From positions 186,367 to 250,366 of the forward strand of contig KV908501.1 of assembly GCA_002005505.1 (NCBI GenBank): a stretch of 64,000 nucleotides of DNA, in the 5' to 3' direction. The notes under the pieces are model-generated. The model saw nothing but the letters and a program-made list of their open reading frames with translations, made no database searches and was not told the DNA's origin. This DNA is from Botryococcus braunii (lineage: Eukaryota; Chlorophyta; Trebouxiophyceae). The position numbers were made by a program, and so were the translations under genes. Of this stretch, positions 30,891 through 41,451 are shown in pieces (within the stretch, counting starts at the first letter, position 1; the number at the start of each line of letters is the position of its first letter).

Positions 30891-32686
30891 ATGGCGAACG
30901 TGGACGGACACATCATCAAATCCAAGACCCCCGTTATGAACGAAGGCTTCGACGGGCTGGCCCTTCGAGCGATCATGAAAAACATGGACACCCTGTTTCC
31001 CGACAAGACCAAGGAAGTTCGTGAGACCTACACTAAATTCTGCAACAAGCTCTTGACCAAAGCTAAGAACACTGGGAGGTATGGGGTCATGAATGTGTCC
31101 ACGGCCTACGTACCCAGCAAGTGGGTGGGTGATAAGAGAAAACCCTATGGGATCGGACGCATCTTCGCGGAGAACGGCATAGGAGGGCAATTCCTACCCC
31201 GTCGCATCCGTCACACGATCTACGGGAGACTGTATTGGGATTTCGATTTCGAGCAATGTCATCAGAATATCTTGGAGCACCTCTGTAAGCTGCACGACAT
31301 ACCCCACAGTCAACTATCCTTCGTGATCGAGCACCGTGAGGAATTATTGAAAACCCTGATTGGGCTCGACGGCATCAGCGACCGCGAAGGGGCGAAAACA
31401 CTTGTCTTGAAGGTACTGAACAGCGATGGGAAGGTCATGGATAGCCATCCCTCATGGCTCAAGGCCTTCGCTGAGGAGATGGCGAACACACGGGAGGCAT
31501 TTCGCACGGCATATACTGACTTTCGGCAGTACGCCGACGACAGCAGGGGAAACGTGATGGGCAGCCTGATGAACGTCGTCCTGTGTACGTACGAGCTCAA
31601 ATGCTTGCTTGCTATGTGCGAAAAGCTGGTGGATATGGGGTACACGGTGGGTGTCTTGGCGCACGACGGGTGTTTGGTCCAGCGGACCGAGGCCGAGCCA
31701 ACCGAGGACGTTCTTGAAGAAATCCAGGAGTATGTGTTGGCCACGACGGGCTTCGATATGCCCATCAAAATCAAACCTATGGATCGAGGGTTTTCGTACG
31801 CTGAGCTGGGTATCGGACCCCCAGCGAAGTTGGAGAGCCTCTTGAGGAGAGAGGGGTTCGAAGGGTTAGGAGAGCCGACTATGAAAGGGGAAGATATTTT
31901 TTCGTACCCGTTCGACGACGAAGTGTGCCCCTTGTGTGGAGGTCATCACGAGACCAGGGTGGTGGAGTGTGAGACCCTGGTGAAGGGTGTATATGCCGTC
32001 CGAGTCGGTGACCGGGGGTGTAAGAGCACCTTGAAGGGAAAAAACGCGTTTCTCAAGGCCCTACTACAGAAACCCACCAAAAGCAACGAACCCGAGTGTA
32101 TCGACCTTTTCGTGAGCGAGGTGTGCGAGGCGTACCGTTTGTACGAGGGGGACGTCCTTAGAATGGAGGATGGCAAGGTGATAGAGAGGGGGATCGCCTT
32201 GGACCAAACGTTCATATCTTATTACAACTGCTTGTTTCCGAGATTGCTGAAAGCATACGAGTCAAAGTTGAGGGACTCGGACGACGAAGACGGAGAGGAT
32301 GCGCTACGGGCTGTCATCAAAAAAATCATGTGTTTGATGGAGACGGTGACCAGTGCGAGCAAGGCAAAGCGAAAGATGATCGAAGGGATCATCAAGTCCA
32401 GGATCGAGATGCTGGAAACCATCCCTGAACTCGATCCACCCTCTCAACTGTTGAAGTTCGAGGTGCGCCACGCGAAATACTTGCTCACCATGAGCGACTT
32501 GTACGGCACGGGCCCTTACATCGAGTACATGAACACCTTTTTCGCGGGCATCAAGGAGTTGAAGATAGTGGTCGAGATGTCTTTCCACAACGAGGGACGA
32601 AAGATCATCGATTGGATGAATTGGATGAAACTCAAGACGTTTTTCGACATCTACAACGTCGTTGGGGCAAAATCCTGGTATGACAG
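30891..32686 (+). pseudogene. polymerase-helicase gene (TVpol-like), polymerase part, split by R2, PLV-B
   Basis: The ATG at 30891 is preferred over an upstream in-frame TTG. About 598 codons up to the R2 junction. Motifs: DFDFEQCHQNI at residues 117-127, resembling motif A of the divergent family A polymerases of PLVs; a helix with Lys/Gly residues (about 167-180) at the place of motif B; AHDGCLV at 257-263 like motif C; then a zinc-ribbon-like CPLCGGHH...C at 346-360. The frame continues into the SF3 helicase at 39706 once R2 and one GACAG copy are removed. Expected role: replication of the viral genome. The polymerase family call is tentative. Confidence 0.68.
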
Positions 32687-33380
32687 TGTTGAGTTCTGAA
32701 CATTATTATTGAATGCCTTGTGCTTTAAGTGATCTTCATGTGTGCACTATTAGGATATGGGTCCATTGAGAACATAAGGTACCTTGAGACACGGCAGATT
32801 CTGGACGTTTTCGAACATAAGGTACAATCCTATCTAGATCACACGTTTGTCGGATGAACTCTTAAGGCTGCCCCACCGGAGTGAATACCAACTGGTTGTG
32901 AAAGATGCTGGGCATTACCAGATGCTAGTCTTGTCCAACAGTTGTGTGTGACACTCAGCAGACAGTCGTACGGACTGTAGCTGGAGTAACTTCGTCTATT
33001 GACGACCTGTCTGCTTTGTACAGGTACGGTGCGGCAGTGTGTGTTGTATCATTGTTGCTATTGTGAGAGTGAACAAGCTTAGTGTACCCTGTAGTCACTC
33101 AAACAGATAAGGGACAGTGACTTCAGGGAGTATAGGCATGTACTTGAACGTAGCCGTCTAGAGCCTTATCTAGTGATTGCTTGATCGGTGCTTGTGTACA
33201 AGATAATGATGTAACGGAACTGGTTGTGAAAGATGCTGGGCATTACCAGATGCTAGTCTTGTCCAACAGTTGTGTGTGACACTCAGCAGACAGTCGTACG
33301 GACTGTAGCTGGAGTAACTTCGTCTATTGACGACCTGTCTGCTTTGTACAGGGAAAGCCGATTGCCCATAACCTTTCACA
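32687..33380 (+). repeat. R2 5' LTR
   Basis: TGTTGAGTTCTGAAC...AACCTTTCACA. Contains a 134-bp direct repeat, 32890-33023 and 33218-33351. The first copy ends GTACAG and is followed by GTACGG; the second ends GTACAG followed by GGAAAG. Candidate intron 33024-33351 (328 bp). The LTR end GCCCATAACC can pair with the adjacent primer site. Confidence 0.9.
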
Positions 33381-33394
33381 GGTTATGGGCCCAC
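33381..33394 (+). promoter_or_regulatory. R2 primer binding site, initiator tRNA-Met anticodon arm
   Basis: GGTTATGGGCCCAC immediately after the 5' LTR, complementary to the anticodon arm of initiator tRNA-Met. It forms a potential 10-bp hairpin with GCCCATAACC at 33364-33373. Confidence 0.82.
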
Positions 33395-33770
33395 GCCCTT
33401 CCAGCTGAGCCAAGTAAAAGCAGGAGTGAAGGTCGTCTACGGATGGGTCAGACGTAAGCGTCAACAAAGGAGCTCGAGCATGGCGCAGCGGCGCAAGGGA
33501 ACTCGAGTGTACCAGGACCATTATCTTACTCACAGTTTACCTTTCTGGGAAATTCATAATTGAAGTTTTAGCTGTGCTTTATCATTCATCGACGTTGTCT
33601 AGAAGCACTGAGTGAGTCGGGCCGGACTCCGGCGCAAACTTCTGAGGGGAACATATCCGCTACTACTGTGCAAGACTGGCTGGTAAATTTCCATGACATG
33701 GAGGGAATTGAAGGGTATTGCTGCATTCCAGAAGTTTATGAGTAAGTTTGGCTGGTGAAGTGACAATAGT
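33395..33770 (+). other. R2 leader between primer site and gag
   Basis: Non-coding leader of about 376 bases; no long frame. Nothing further recognised. Confidence 0.5.
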
Positions 33771-36700
33771 ATGACAAAAAGGGGCAAAGAAAAGGAAAGT
33801 AGCAGTGAAACAGCAATGTCTCAACCTGGAGAAGTCAGTGGGGCCACTCCAGGGCAGTCTATGACCGGGACACAATCAGCCACTGCAGAACCAAAGGTGG
33901 AGATTGACAAGGCAGCCTACATCCCCAATACCTCTAATCCAAAGATGACCGTCATGCTTGATGATGGAGGGCGCAATTTTGAATTTTGGTATGAAGCTTT
34001 GGAGGCGTGCGCAAACACCAAGGGGGTCAGAGCAGCTTTGGAGAGGCCAATGCCAGGGTCGGTGGAGAACTCAGCCATCAAGCAGTGGCTGATCCAGTCA
34101 GTTCCAGTCATCTGGCATTCTCAGATCTCATGCCACAAAGCAGCGTTCGACTTCATCACGTGGGTGAAGAACAGTCACACTGGAGGGAGCAACCAAGACA
34201 TCAACCTTGAGTGGTACAAGGAAATGGAGCAGGGCATCAAGACAGGGGAGACACTCAAGGTCTACCTCTACAGAATGATGGATCTGGCTACAAGTCTCAG
34301 AAACAACGCGTTCATCCTCTTGGACCACAATGTTGGGGAGCTGATGGTGAAGGGCCTCCCTCTTGTGCTGAGGCTCGAGTCCCTGGAGGTTATGGCAACC
34401 GACAAGCCGCCATTGGAGCTGATTCAAAGAATCCTGCGCGCCGCAGCCAGCCGTGGGTACAAGGACCCACCTGCAGAGGGAACACCTCAGGCCATGGCAG
34501 CTGCAGCAGTGGCTGGTCCCTCTGGGGGGGTAGCTGGAGCGTCATCAAGCGCTGGAGCTGCACCAGGAGTGGGAGCAGTACCGGGAGTTGGAGCAGCACT
34601 ACCAGCAAACGAACAGCCTCCCGCTGGCCCCTCTGCAACTACTTTTGGTGGCAGGGGGTGTGGACCTGGCAGGGTAAGAAGGCCCAGAGAGGAGCTTACA
34701 TGCCACTTCTGCAAGGCAAAGGGCCACTTCATGACTGACTGCGGACCGCTCAGGCAGCTGCAGGCTCTGCATCAAAACATGCAAGCGGCAAGCGTTGGGC
34801 CTGCAGCTTACTGGGGCCAGGGAGGCCCACAGTCGTCTCCTCAAGCCTGGTGGGACCATGGATCTGGCCGGGGTGGCCCGCCTTCATCCGCTTCCAGCCC
34901 TGGACCACCTTCAGCATATAACTATCCAACAAGTCAACACACAATTCCGGGGTGGCATTTACCACCTCCACCCCCTCCTTCCGGTGAGGCGATGTTTATC
35001 TCTCTCAATGCGCTTGCCCCAACTTCGCATGGAGCTAGCAGCACATCTTGGTTAATAGATAGTGGTGCCTCTGTGCATATAGTCAATGATCTCTCATTGC
35101 TCCATAATCCAGTTATGCATGGACAGCCTCTTCCTCTGCACTTGGCAACCTCAGACGCCAAGGGAGGAATCATTGCATCTGGGTCTGTATGCCTTGTGAA
35201 TGCAATGCACGAAGTATTCTGGCTGCACAATGTGCAGTGTGTTCCTTCTGCGCATACCAACCTCATTTCAGTCACTGGTGCAATTCAGGATGGAGCATCT
35301 TTCCTGACTGACACTGCAGGTGGTTACACAGCCATGAAGGGACCTGAAGGGTGGTGTGGAGATATCACCCGCGCACGAGGTCTGTTTTTTTTGGAGTTTG
35401 TTAGTCCTGTCAGAGGGCAGCAAGTTGGCTGCAGACATATTGATCACATGGCTGAGGCGTCTCATCTTAGGAAAGGACACGTGTGTAGCGAGAGATCTCT
35501 GTGGCATGCTAGGTTAGGTCATCCTGGTGCCAGCAGCATGCAGAGGTTGTCCAAGGAAGATCTGGTTACAGGAATCAATATCTCCCTTGCTCCCTGCTCT
35601 GAGTGCCCCAAGCACTGTGAATCGTGTATACAAGGGAAACACTCCAGACCTCCTTTCCCTGTATCTTCCAGGCCTGCACATAACGCACTCGATAGAGTCC
35701 ATGTGGATACTGTGGGTCCCATATCACCTCCTGCCATCACAGGTGAACGATATTGGGTCACTGTAGTGGATGAAAGTTCACACCAAGTTGCCTCCCTGCC
35801 TGTGAAGTCAAAGGATTGCATCCCAAAGGCTGTGATAGACCTGCTCCGTTTTTGGCAGACCCAACGAGGCACGGTTGTGAAGTGTGTGAGGACTGACAGG
35901 GGTTCAGAGTTCCTGAACCAGCAATTCAAAGAGTTTTGTGCTCAGCAGGGCACTAAGATGGAGTCCTCAGCGCCGTACACGCCTCAGCAGAATGGGGTGG
36001 CGGAGAGGATGAATAGGACCCTAAAGGAGCGAACAAGGACTCTGTTGGTCCATGCTGCAGCAGACCCTTCCCTTTGGAAGGAGGCGCTTGAGACAGCTAC
36101 CCTCCTCTACAATGTGGGTCCTACTTCAGGCAGGTCCCTGACCCCCATGGAATTATTCTTTGGTGTCAAACCTGATGTGTCTGTGCTGCGCACGTTTGGT
36201 TGTGTAGCCCATGTGCACTTTCCCAGTGGCCAAAGGTCTGTGTTTGGGCCCAAGACCATCCCTGGGATGTTTACTGGTTATTGTCCCCAGTCTAAAGCGT
36301 ATCGTGTGTACGTGGGGAATGGAGTGTGGAAGGAGAGTAGGGACGTCAGCTTTATCGAGCACTTGAGGGGGGCTGAGAGAGTGGGTCTATCAAAGGTCCA
36401 GCCTGGGTCTGTCTATGACTCTAGGATATCACCCCCCCTTGGCAGTGAGAATCTGGCAACGCCTCACGCAATTCCCTCTGCTGCTCCACCCACGTTCTGG
36501 GATGAGGAGGATGACCATGGAGTGGAGACGCTTTCCACTGGGGCTCCTGGGACCTCTGGACTTTGTGCTGGGGATCAGTCTGGAGACGGGACCATAGCAG
36601 CACATGACCAAGGAACCCCCACCAGCCTGGATTCTACTGTTGGGACCCCAGAACCATCTCAGCACTCGTGGTCGGTGCTTGAGCATATGCAGAATCTGGC

Positions 36701-37321
36701 CAGGGGGGGTGTAGAAACTCAATCTCAGGTAGAAAAAATGCAGAAGGTACAAGAGGGGTTGCGAATGCAGGGGAAGTCACAAATTCCCCTTCCTCCAGGG
36801 ACCACCCTTACAAGGGAGCAGCGTTATGTAGAGCGCGTGGCTAGGAGAGAGCATTCTGACATCCCATTGCATGCCCCTGACCCAGGTCAGGCAATTGTGA
36901 GTGAGCCAAACATGGTTGGTCTCCCTGATTTGCAAGGGCAGGTTGAGACAGTCGAGGCTATGTTCGGTGCAGATGTAAGAGATGAGAGTAGTGGGTTAGA
37001 CATGCCAGCAGTAGGGGAAGCTGGTGCCCAATCCCAGTCACTGGCTAGTCATGCTTATGGTGTGCAGGCTGACATTGTAGGCGCAGCTCAGGCAAGTCTG
37101 GGTAGTGTGCCCAAGTGTGAGTCCAGGAGAGAGAGAGAGCTGCTGCTCCCCTCTGCATTGCGGAAGGTGCGAGAATGTAAGGGTGCTGCACATGAGTCCA
37201 GTAGTCAAGGAGAGAGAGAGAGACTTGAGAAGGAATCAGATAATCCCGGCAGTACTGCCCAGTCCCAGCATAAGGTACATAATGTACCTTATTCTGGCAA
37301 CCTGGGAGAGAGAGAGAGAGA
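33771..37321 (+). pseudogene. gag-pol: R2 gag-protease-integrase, ends in a frameshift within a GA tract
   Basis: ATG at 33771. Gag (about residues 1-310) followed by zinc knuckle C-x2-C-x4-H-x4-C at 311-324, a Pro-rich stretch, aspartic protease (WLIDSGASVH near 430), GAG-pre-integrase zinc region (LWHARLGHPG), and integrase core (DTVG Asp, TDRGSEF Asp, PQQNGVAE Glu). The linker then reaches a (GA)n run at about 37304-37322. After it this frame diverges from family sequence and stops at 37427, while the -1 frame carries the expected continuation and the reverse transcriptase. One extra GA unit would explain it. Confidence 0.88.
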
Positions 37322-38986
37322 GAAGGGAACAGCACCAGTAAGGCTGACAGCCCTGCTGCACCACAGCATAAGGTACAGAGTGTACCTTCTGTCAGGTTGG
37401 GAAAAGTTCACGTGCCCTCAAACTTGAGGGAAGCCCAGCGCTCACCTCAGTGGGAGTTTTGGCAGCAGGCAATGCAAGAGGAGATGGAGTCTTTAGACAC
37501 CCATGAGGTTATGCAGTATGTGGAAAGACCCCATGGGCAGAAAGTTATCCCTGTTCATTGGATTTTTTCTACAAAAAACGATGCACATTGGAATGTCACT
37601 CGGTTTAAAGCAAGATTGGTTGCCCAGGGTTGCAGACAGATTCCTGGTATAGATGTTGGTGAGGTTTTTGCACCTACCAGCAGCTATGGTGCGAGGAGAG
37701 CTGTTCTGGCAGTGGCTGCCACACAAAATCTTGAGATCCACCAAGTGGATATCAAGACAGCTTTTCTCAATGGGGAGTTGGAGGAAGAGGTCTATGTGAC
37801 CCAACCACCAGGATTTGAGAATGGCAACACGAGAGTTGTGTGCAAGCTCAGGAAGGCACTCTACGGTCTTAAGCAAGCCCCACGGGCTTGGCACAAGACC
37901 TTGAGCGACAAGTTGAGCGTGATGGGGTATAGTGTGTGCAAGAGCGACGCTGGGGTATACACCAGGAGGGCCCCTGATGGTAATCTGTCGTTTATTCTTG
38001 TTTATGTCGATGATCTTCTCATAGTTGCCAGAGTGGTTGCAGAGATTGAGTGGGGGAAAGAGTTATTGAAGAAGGACTTCACCATCCATGATTTGGGAGA
38101 GGTGAATGATTTCCTGGGGTGTCAGGTCCTACGCAATAGAGTTCAGGGCACTATTTCCATGAGTTGCACTCCGAAGATTGATGCTCTTGTGGAGAAGTTT
38201 GGCGTTGCTGATGATGGACGTGGGGTTGATACCCCCATGTCCAAGGACTTCGTGGCTAGCAGCAGACCCGAGTCCTCAGATGGTATGTCACATGGGGCTG
38301 GTATCCCTCTGCCACCTGGTCATCGATACTGCGAGTTAATTGGATCGTTGCTGTACATAGCCAATACGACCCGGCCTGACATTTCTCAGGCTGTTGGAGT
38401 GTTGTCAAGGTATAGAATGACACCCACTACCTCACACTGGAATGAGGCCATTCGAGTGCTGAAGTACTTGAGAGATACCAGAGAGTTAGCTCTTACTCTG
38501 GGTGGAAAGGGCCCTGAGCTTGAAGGCTATGTTGATGCCGACTATGCTGGGGACCTGGACCACAGGTATTCCACCACTGGCTATGTTCTATCAGTCTATG
38601 GTAGTGCCGTGGTTTGGGGAAGCAAGAAGCAGAGCTCAGTTGCTACCTCAACTGTGCAAGCTGAGTTTATGGCAGCTGGCCATATTGTGAAGGAAGCCAA
38701 CTGGCTAAGGGGCTTCTTGGAAGAGATAGGGGCTGCACCTTGGAGGGTCAAAATTTTCTGTGACAACCAAGGATGCATTTCTAATTTACGGAACCCCCTG
38801 TATTCCAAATTCACAAAGCACGTTGCAGTAAGCTTCCACTACGCTAGGGAAGCTATGGCACTTGGGCAGGTAGATATCCTCTATGTGGAATCTGCTCGCA
38901 ATGTGGCTGACATTATGACCAAGCCACTTGCCAAGCCCGTGTTTGTTGGTCATCGTGATTCACTAGGTTTGAGAAGATACACATAA
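37322..38986 (+). pseudogene. pol: R2 reverse transcriptase and RNase H, -1 frame relative to gag-pol
   Basis: Open without stops from the end of the GA tract. The linker still contains an AAPQHKVQSVP segment parallel to SQHKVHNVP in the other frame just upstream, which locates the shift between them. Reverse transcriptase with LVYVDDLLIV (about 38000), then RNase H with DADYAGD (about 38535) and a C-terminal LYVESARNVADIMTKPL typical of copia. All motifs intact. Translation would need a frameshift, so this copy is probably defective. Confidence 0.88.
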
Positions 38987-39006
38987 AGCATGCAGGCAAG
39001 GGGAAG

Positions 39007-39700
39007 TGTTGAGTTCTGAACATTATTATTGAATGCCTTGTGCTTTAAGTGATCTTCATGTGTGCACTATTAGGATATGGGTCCATTGAGAACATAAGGT
39101 ACCTTGAGACACGGCAGATTCTGGACGTTTTCGAACATAAGGTACAATCCTATCTAGATCACACGTTTGTCGGATGAACTCTTAAGGCTGCCCCACCGGA
39201 GTGAATACCAACTGGTTGTGAAAGATGCTGGGCATTACCAGATGCTAGTCTTGTCCAACAGTTGTGTGTGACACTCAGCAGACAGTCGCACGGACTGTAG
39301 CTGGAGTAACTTCGTCTATTGACGACCTGTCTGCTTTGTACAGGTACGGTGCGGCAGTGTGTGTTGTATCATTGTTGCTATTGTGAGAGTGAACAAGCTT
39401 AGTGTACCCTGTAGTCACTCAAACAGATAAGGGACAGTGACTTCAGGGAGTATAGGCATGTACTTGAACGTAGCCGTCTAGAGCCTTATCTAGTGATTGC
39501 TTGATCGGTGCTTGTGTACAAGATAATGATGTAACGGAACTGGTTGTGAAAGATGCTGGGCATTACCAGATGCTAGTCTTGTCCAACAGTTGTGTGTGAC
39601 ACTCAGCAGACAGTCGTACGGACTGTAGCTCGAGTAACTTCGTCTATTGACGACCTGTCTGCTTTGTACAGGGAAAGCCGATTGCCCATAACCTTTCACA
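39007..39700 (+). repeat. R2 3' LTR
   Basis: Partner of 32687-33380 with about two substitutions (near 39290 and 39631). Candidate intron 39344-39671. Confidence 0.92.
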
Positions 39701-39705
39701 GACAG

Positions 39706-40846
39706 CTCGACGAGAAGAGAATACAAGAGGATGGTCCTTCGACCCAAGGGTGATGTGAAAATCGACGAACTCAATATTTTCCGACCGTTCTTGACCGAGA
39801 GGTCGAACGATTGTGACGTGGACATGAAGCCTGACTTGAATCTGATCGATCGCATTTTGAAACACGTCTTCGAAGTGCTCTCTGATGGAAAACAAGAGAT
39901 ATTTCATTATCACATGAGTTTCTTCAAAACGCTTTTGATCATGAAGGAGAAAACGGGGGTAGTACTCGTGTGGCTGTCTGAGCAAGGGACTGGGAAAAGT
40001 GTTTTTGTGGACTTCATCGGCAGGATGATCATGGGTTCCACGGACAGCGGCGATCTGGGGTCGAGTTACCTGCATGTTTTGGACGAGACGAAGGTGGTAG
40101 GAAAGTTTAATGGTTGTCTTGCTGGTAAGCTGTTGGTCACGCTGGACGAAGCAGGCACGGGTCCGTACCGCGACCTCGCAAACATCTTCAAGGGGCTCGT
40201 GACCGAACGCACGATGCAAATAGAGAAGAAAGGCATGGAGGCGATGTCTATCGAGAACATGTTGAATTTTATCGTTTTGTCAAACGGAGAGCGCCCAGTC
40301 AACGTGGAGAAGTCGGACAGGCGCTTCGCCGTTTTCAACGTGAGCCAGAAATATAGGGGCGATTACCAATACTTCAGGGAGCTCCATGAACAACTCACAT
40401 CCCCACTGTCCGTGTATCACTTTTACATGTACCTAAAGCAATATGACACGAAGGGCCTGGACTTGCGAAACATCCCCGACACGGAAGCAAGAAGAGATCT
40501 ACGGTCTTACGACATCCCCAAGGTGTTGAAATGGATGAGCGAGTTCGTTTTTACGGAGACCTTTCGCAGTTGGAAAACGAATAAGTTCGAGACAACGGAA
40601 AAGCTTTTCAGAGATTTCAAAGTCTTCATGGATAGATCTGGCTTCAGGGACAACGTCACCAAAGACTCGTTTTCGAAGCACATGGTCAAATTCTTAGGTT
40701 TGAAGAAGCCTATCGTAAAGAGATTGAAATCCTGTGAGGACGAGCACTTGGGCTTACACCGATGCTTCGAAATCGATGAAAACATAGAGAAAAAGCTCGT
40801 CTCTCTACTAGAAGCCTCGGGCTATGATATGACTGAGCATGAATGA
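39706..40846 (+). pseudogene. SF3 helicase (D5-like) part of the polymerase-helicase gene, PLV-B
   Basis: Continuation of 30891-32686 in the same frame after R2. Superfamily 3 helicase: Walker A SEQGTGKS (about 39980-40003), Walker B LLVTLDEAG (about 40130-40156), motif C ending in LSNGERPVNV (about 40276-40308) and an arginine-finger segment EKSDRRF. It unwinds DNA at the viral fork in PLVs and virophages. About 380 codons, with no internal stop. It can be translated separately only from an internal ATG (39731), which would give a helicase without the polymerase. Confidence 0.88.
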
Positions 40847-40861
40847 AACGTTAATACCACC

Positions 40862-41425
40862 TCACGCGTGACCGGGAGGCGCGAACAGGACTTTTCGAAT
40901 CGCGTCGTGTCTCAACCGCTCGACTTCTTGCCTGTAGTGAGCGGAGACCATGGCTTCGTGCTCGCTCGAGACGATCCGTGCCGCTTTCTTCTGTATTCTT
41001 TTGGGCTTCACAACTTGTTCTTCGTCACTGCTCGAGTCATCCGAAGAGCTGCTAACTACCCTCTTGAGCTGTCTCGCTTTTTTGTGCAACGCCTTCTCTT
41101 TCTGTTTCAATTGAAGCACTCGCTCCGTTTCAGCGAGGCTCTTCTACTGTTTTTGCAACTCCCTCTCTTTCCGCGCAAGCTCGGCCTTCTCCCGTCTGGC
41201 CTGCAGAGCTTTCTCCCGGTTCGCGTGGAGAGCAGCCACGCGTCTGTCGATGACCTCTTGTGATGACCGTTTTCTAGCAGGTCGTGACGAGCCTCCATCG
41301 TTGACCGTCGGGGACACCCCTCGACCGATCTTGACCCTCATTATCGGATCCTCGACCGTACCTTCACTCTCACTGTCCGAAGACGATGACGAAAGATCGA
41401 GCATAGAGCGTGTCATGTATCCCAT
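40862..41425 (-). pseudogene. basic coiled-coil protein with one in-frame amber codon, PLV-B
   Basis: ATG at 41425, stop near 40862. 188 codons in one frame interrupted only by TAG at 41144-41146. The N-terminus is Ser/Asp-rich (SSSSSDSESEG), followed by a long Ala/Arg/Lys/Glu helix (REKALQARREKAELARKEREL) that continues after the stop as ALHKKARQLKR, then a second acidic Ser/Asp block. Likely a DNA- or scaffold-binding protein; not recognised. It is transcribed away from the fibre gene, with about 26 bases between the starts. The stop may be a disabling mutation or read through. Confidence 0.6.
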
Positions 41426-41451
41426 ATGTCAGAAAAAAATTATGGCTTTCT

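Larger units (their letters stand above)
32687..39700 (+). mobile_element. R2: copia LTR retrotransposon
   Basis: Two 694-bp LTRs (32687-33380 and 39007-39700), TG...CA ends, target duplication GACAG (32682-32686 and 39701-39705), primer site 33381-33394 and purine tract CAAGGGGAAG before 39007. The LTRs differ at about two positions, so the insertion is recent. It separates the polymerase from the helicase part of one PLV-B gene. Confidence 0.95.

Noticed and set aside
37375..37410. Canonical -1 slippery heptamer for R2 pol
   Set aside because: The TTGGGAAAAG string is not in the phase needed for X-XXY-YYZ slippage, and the GA run upstream already explains the shift.
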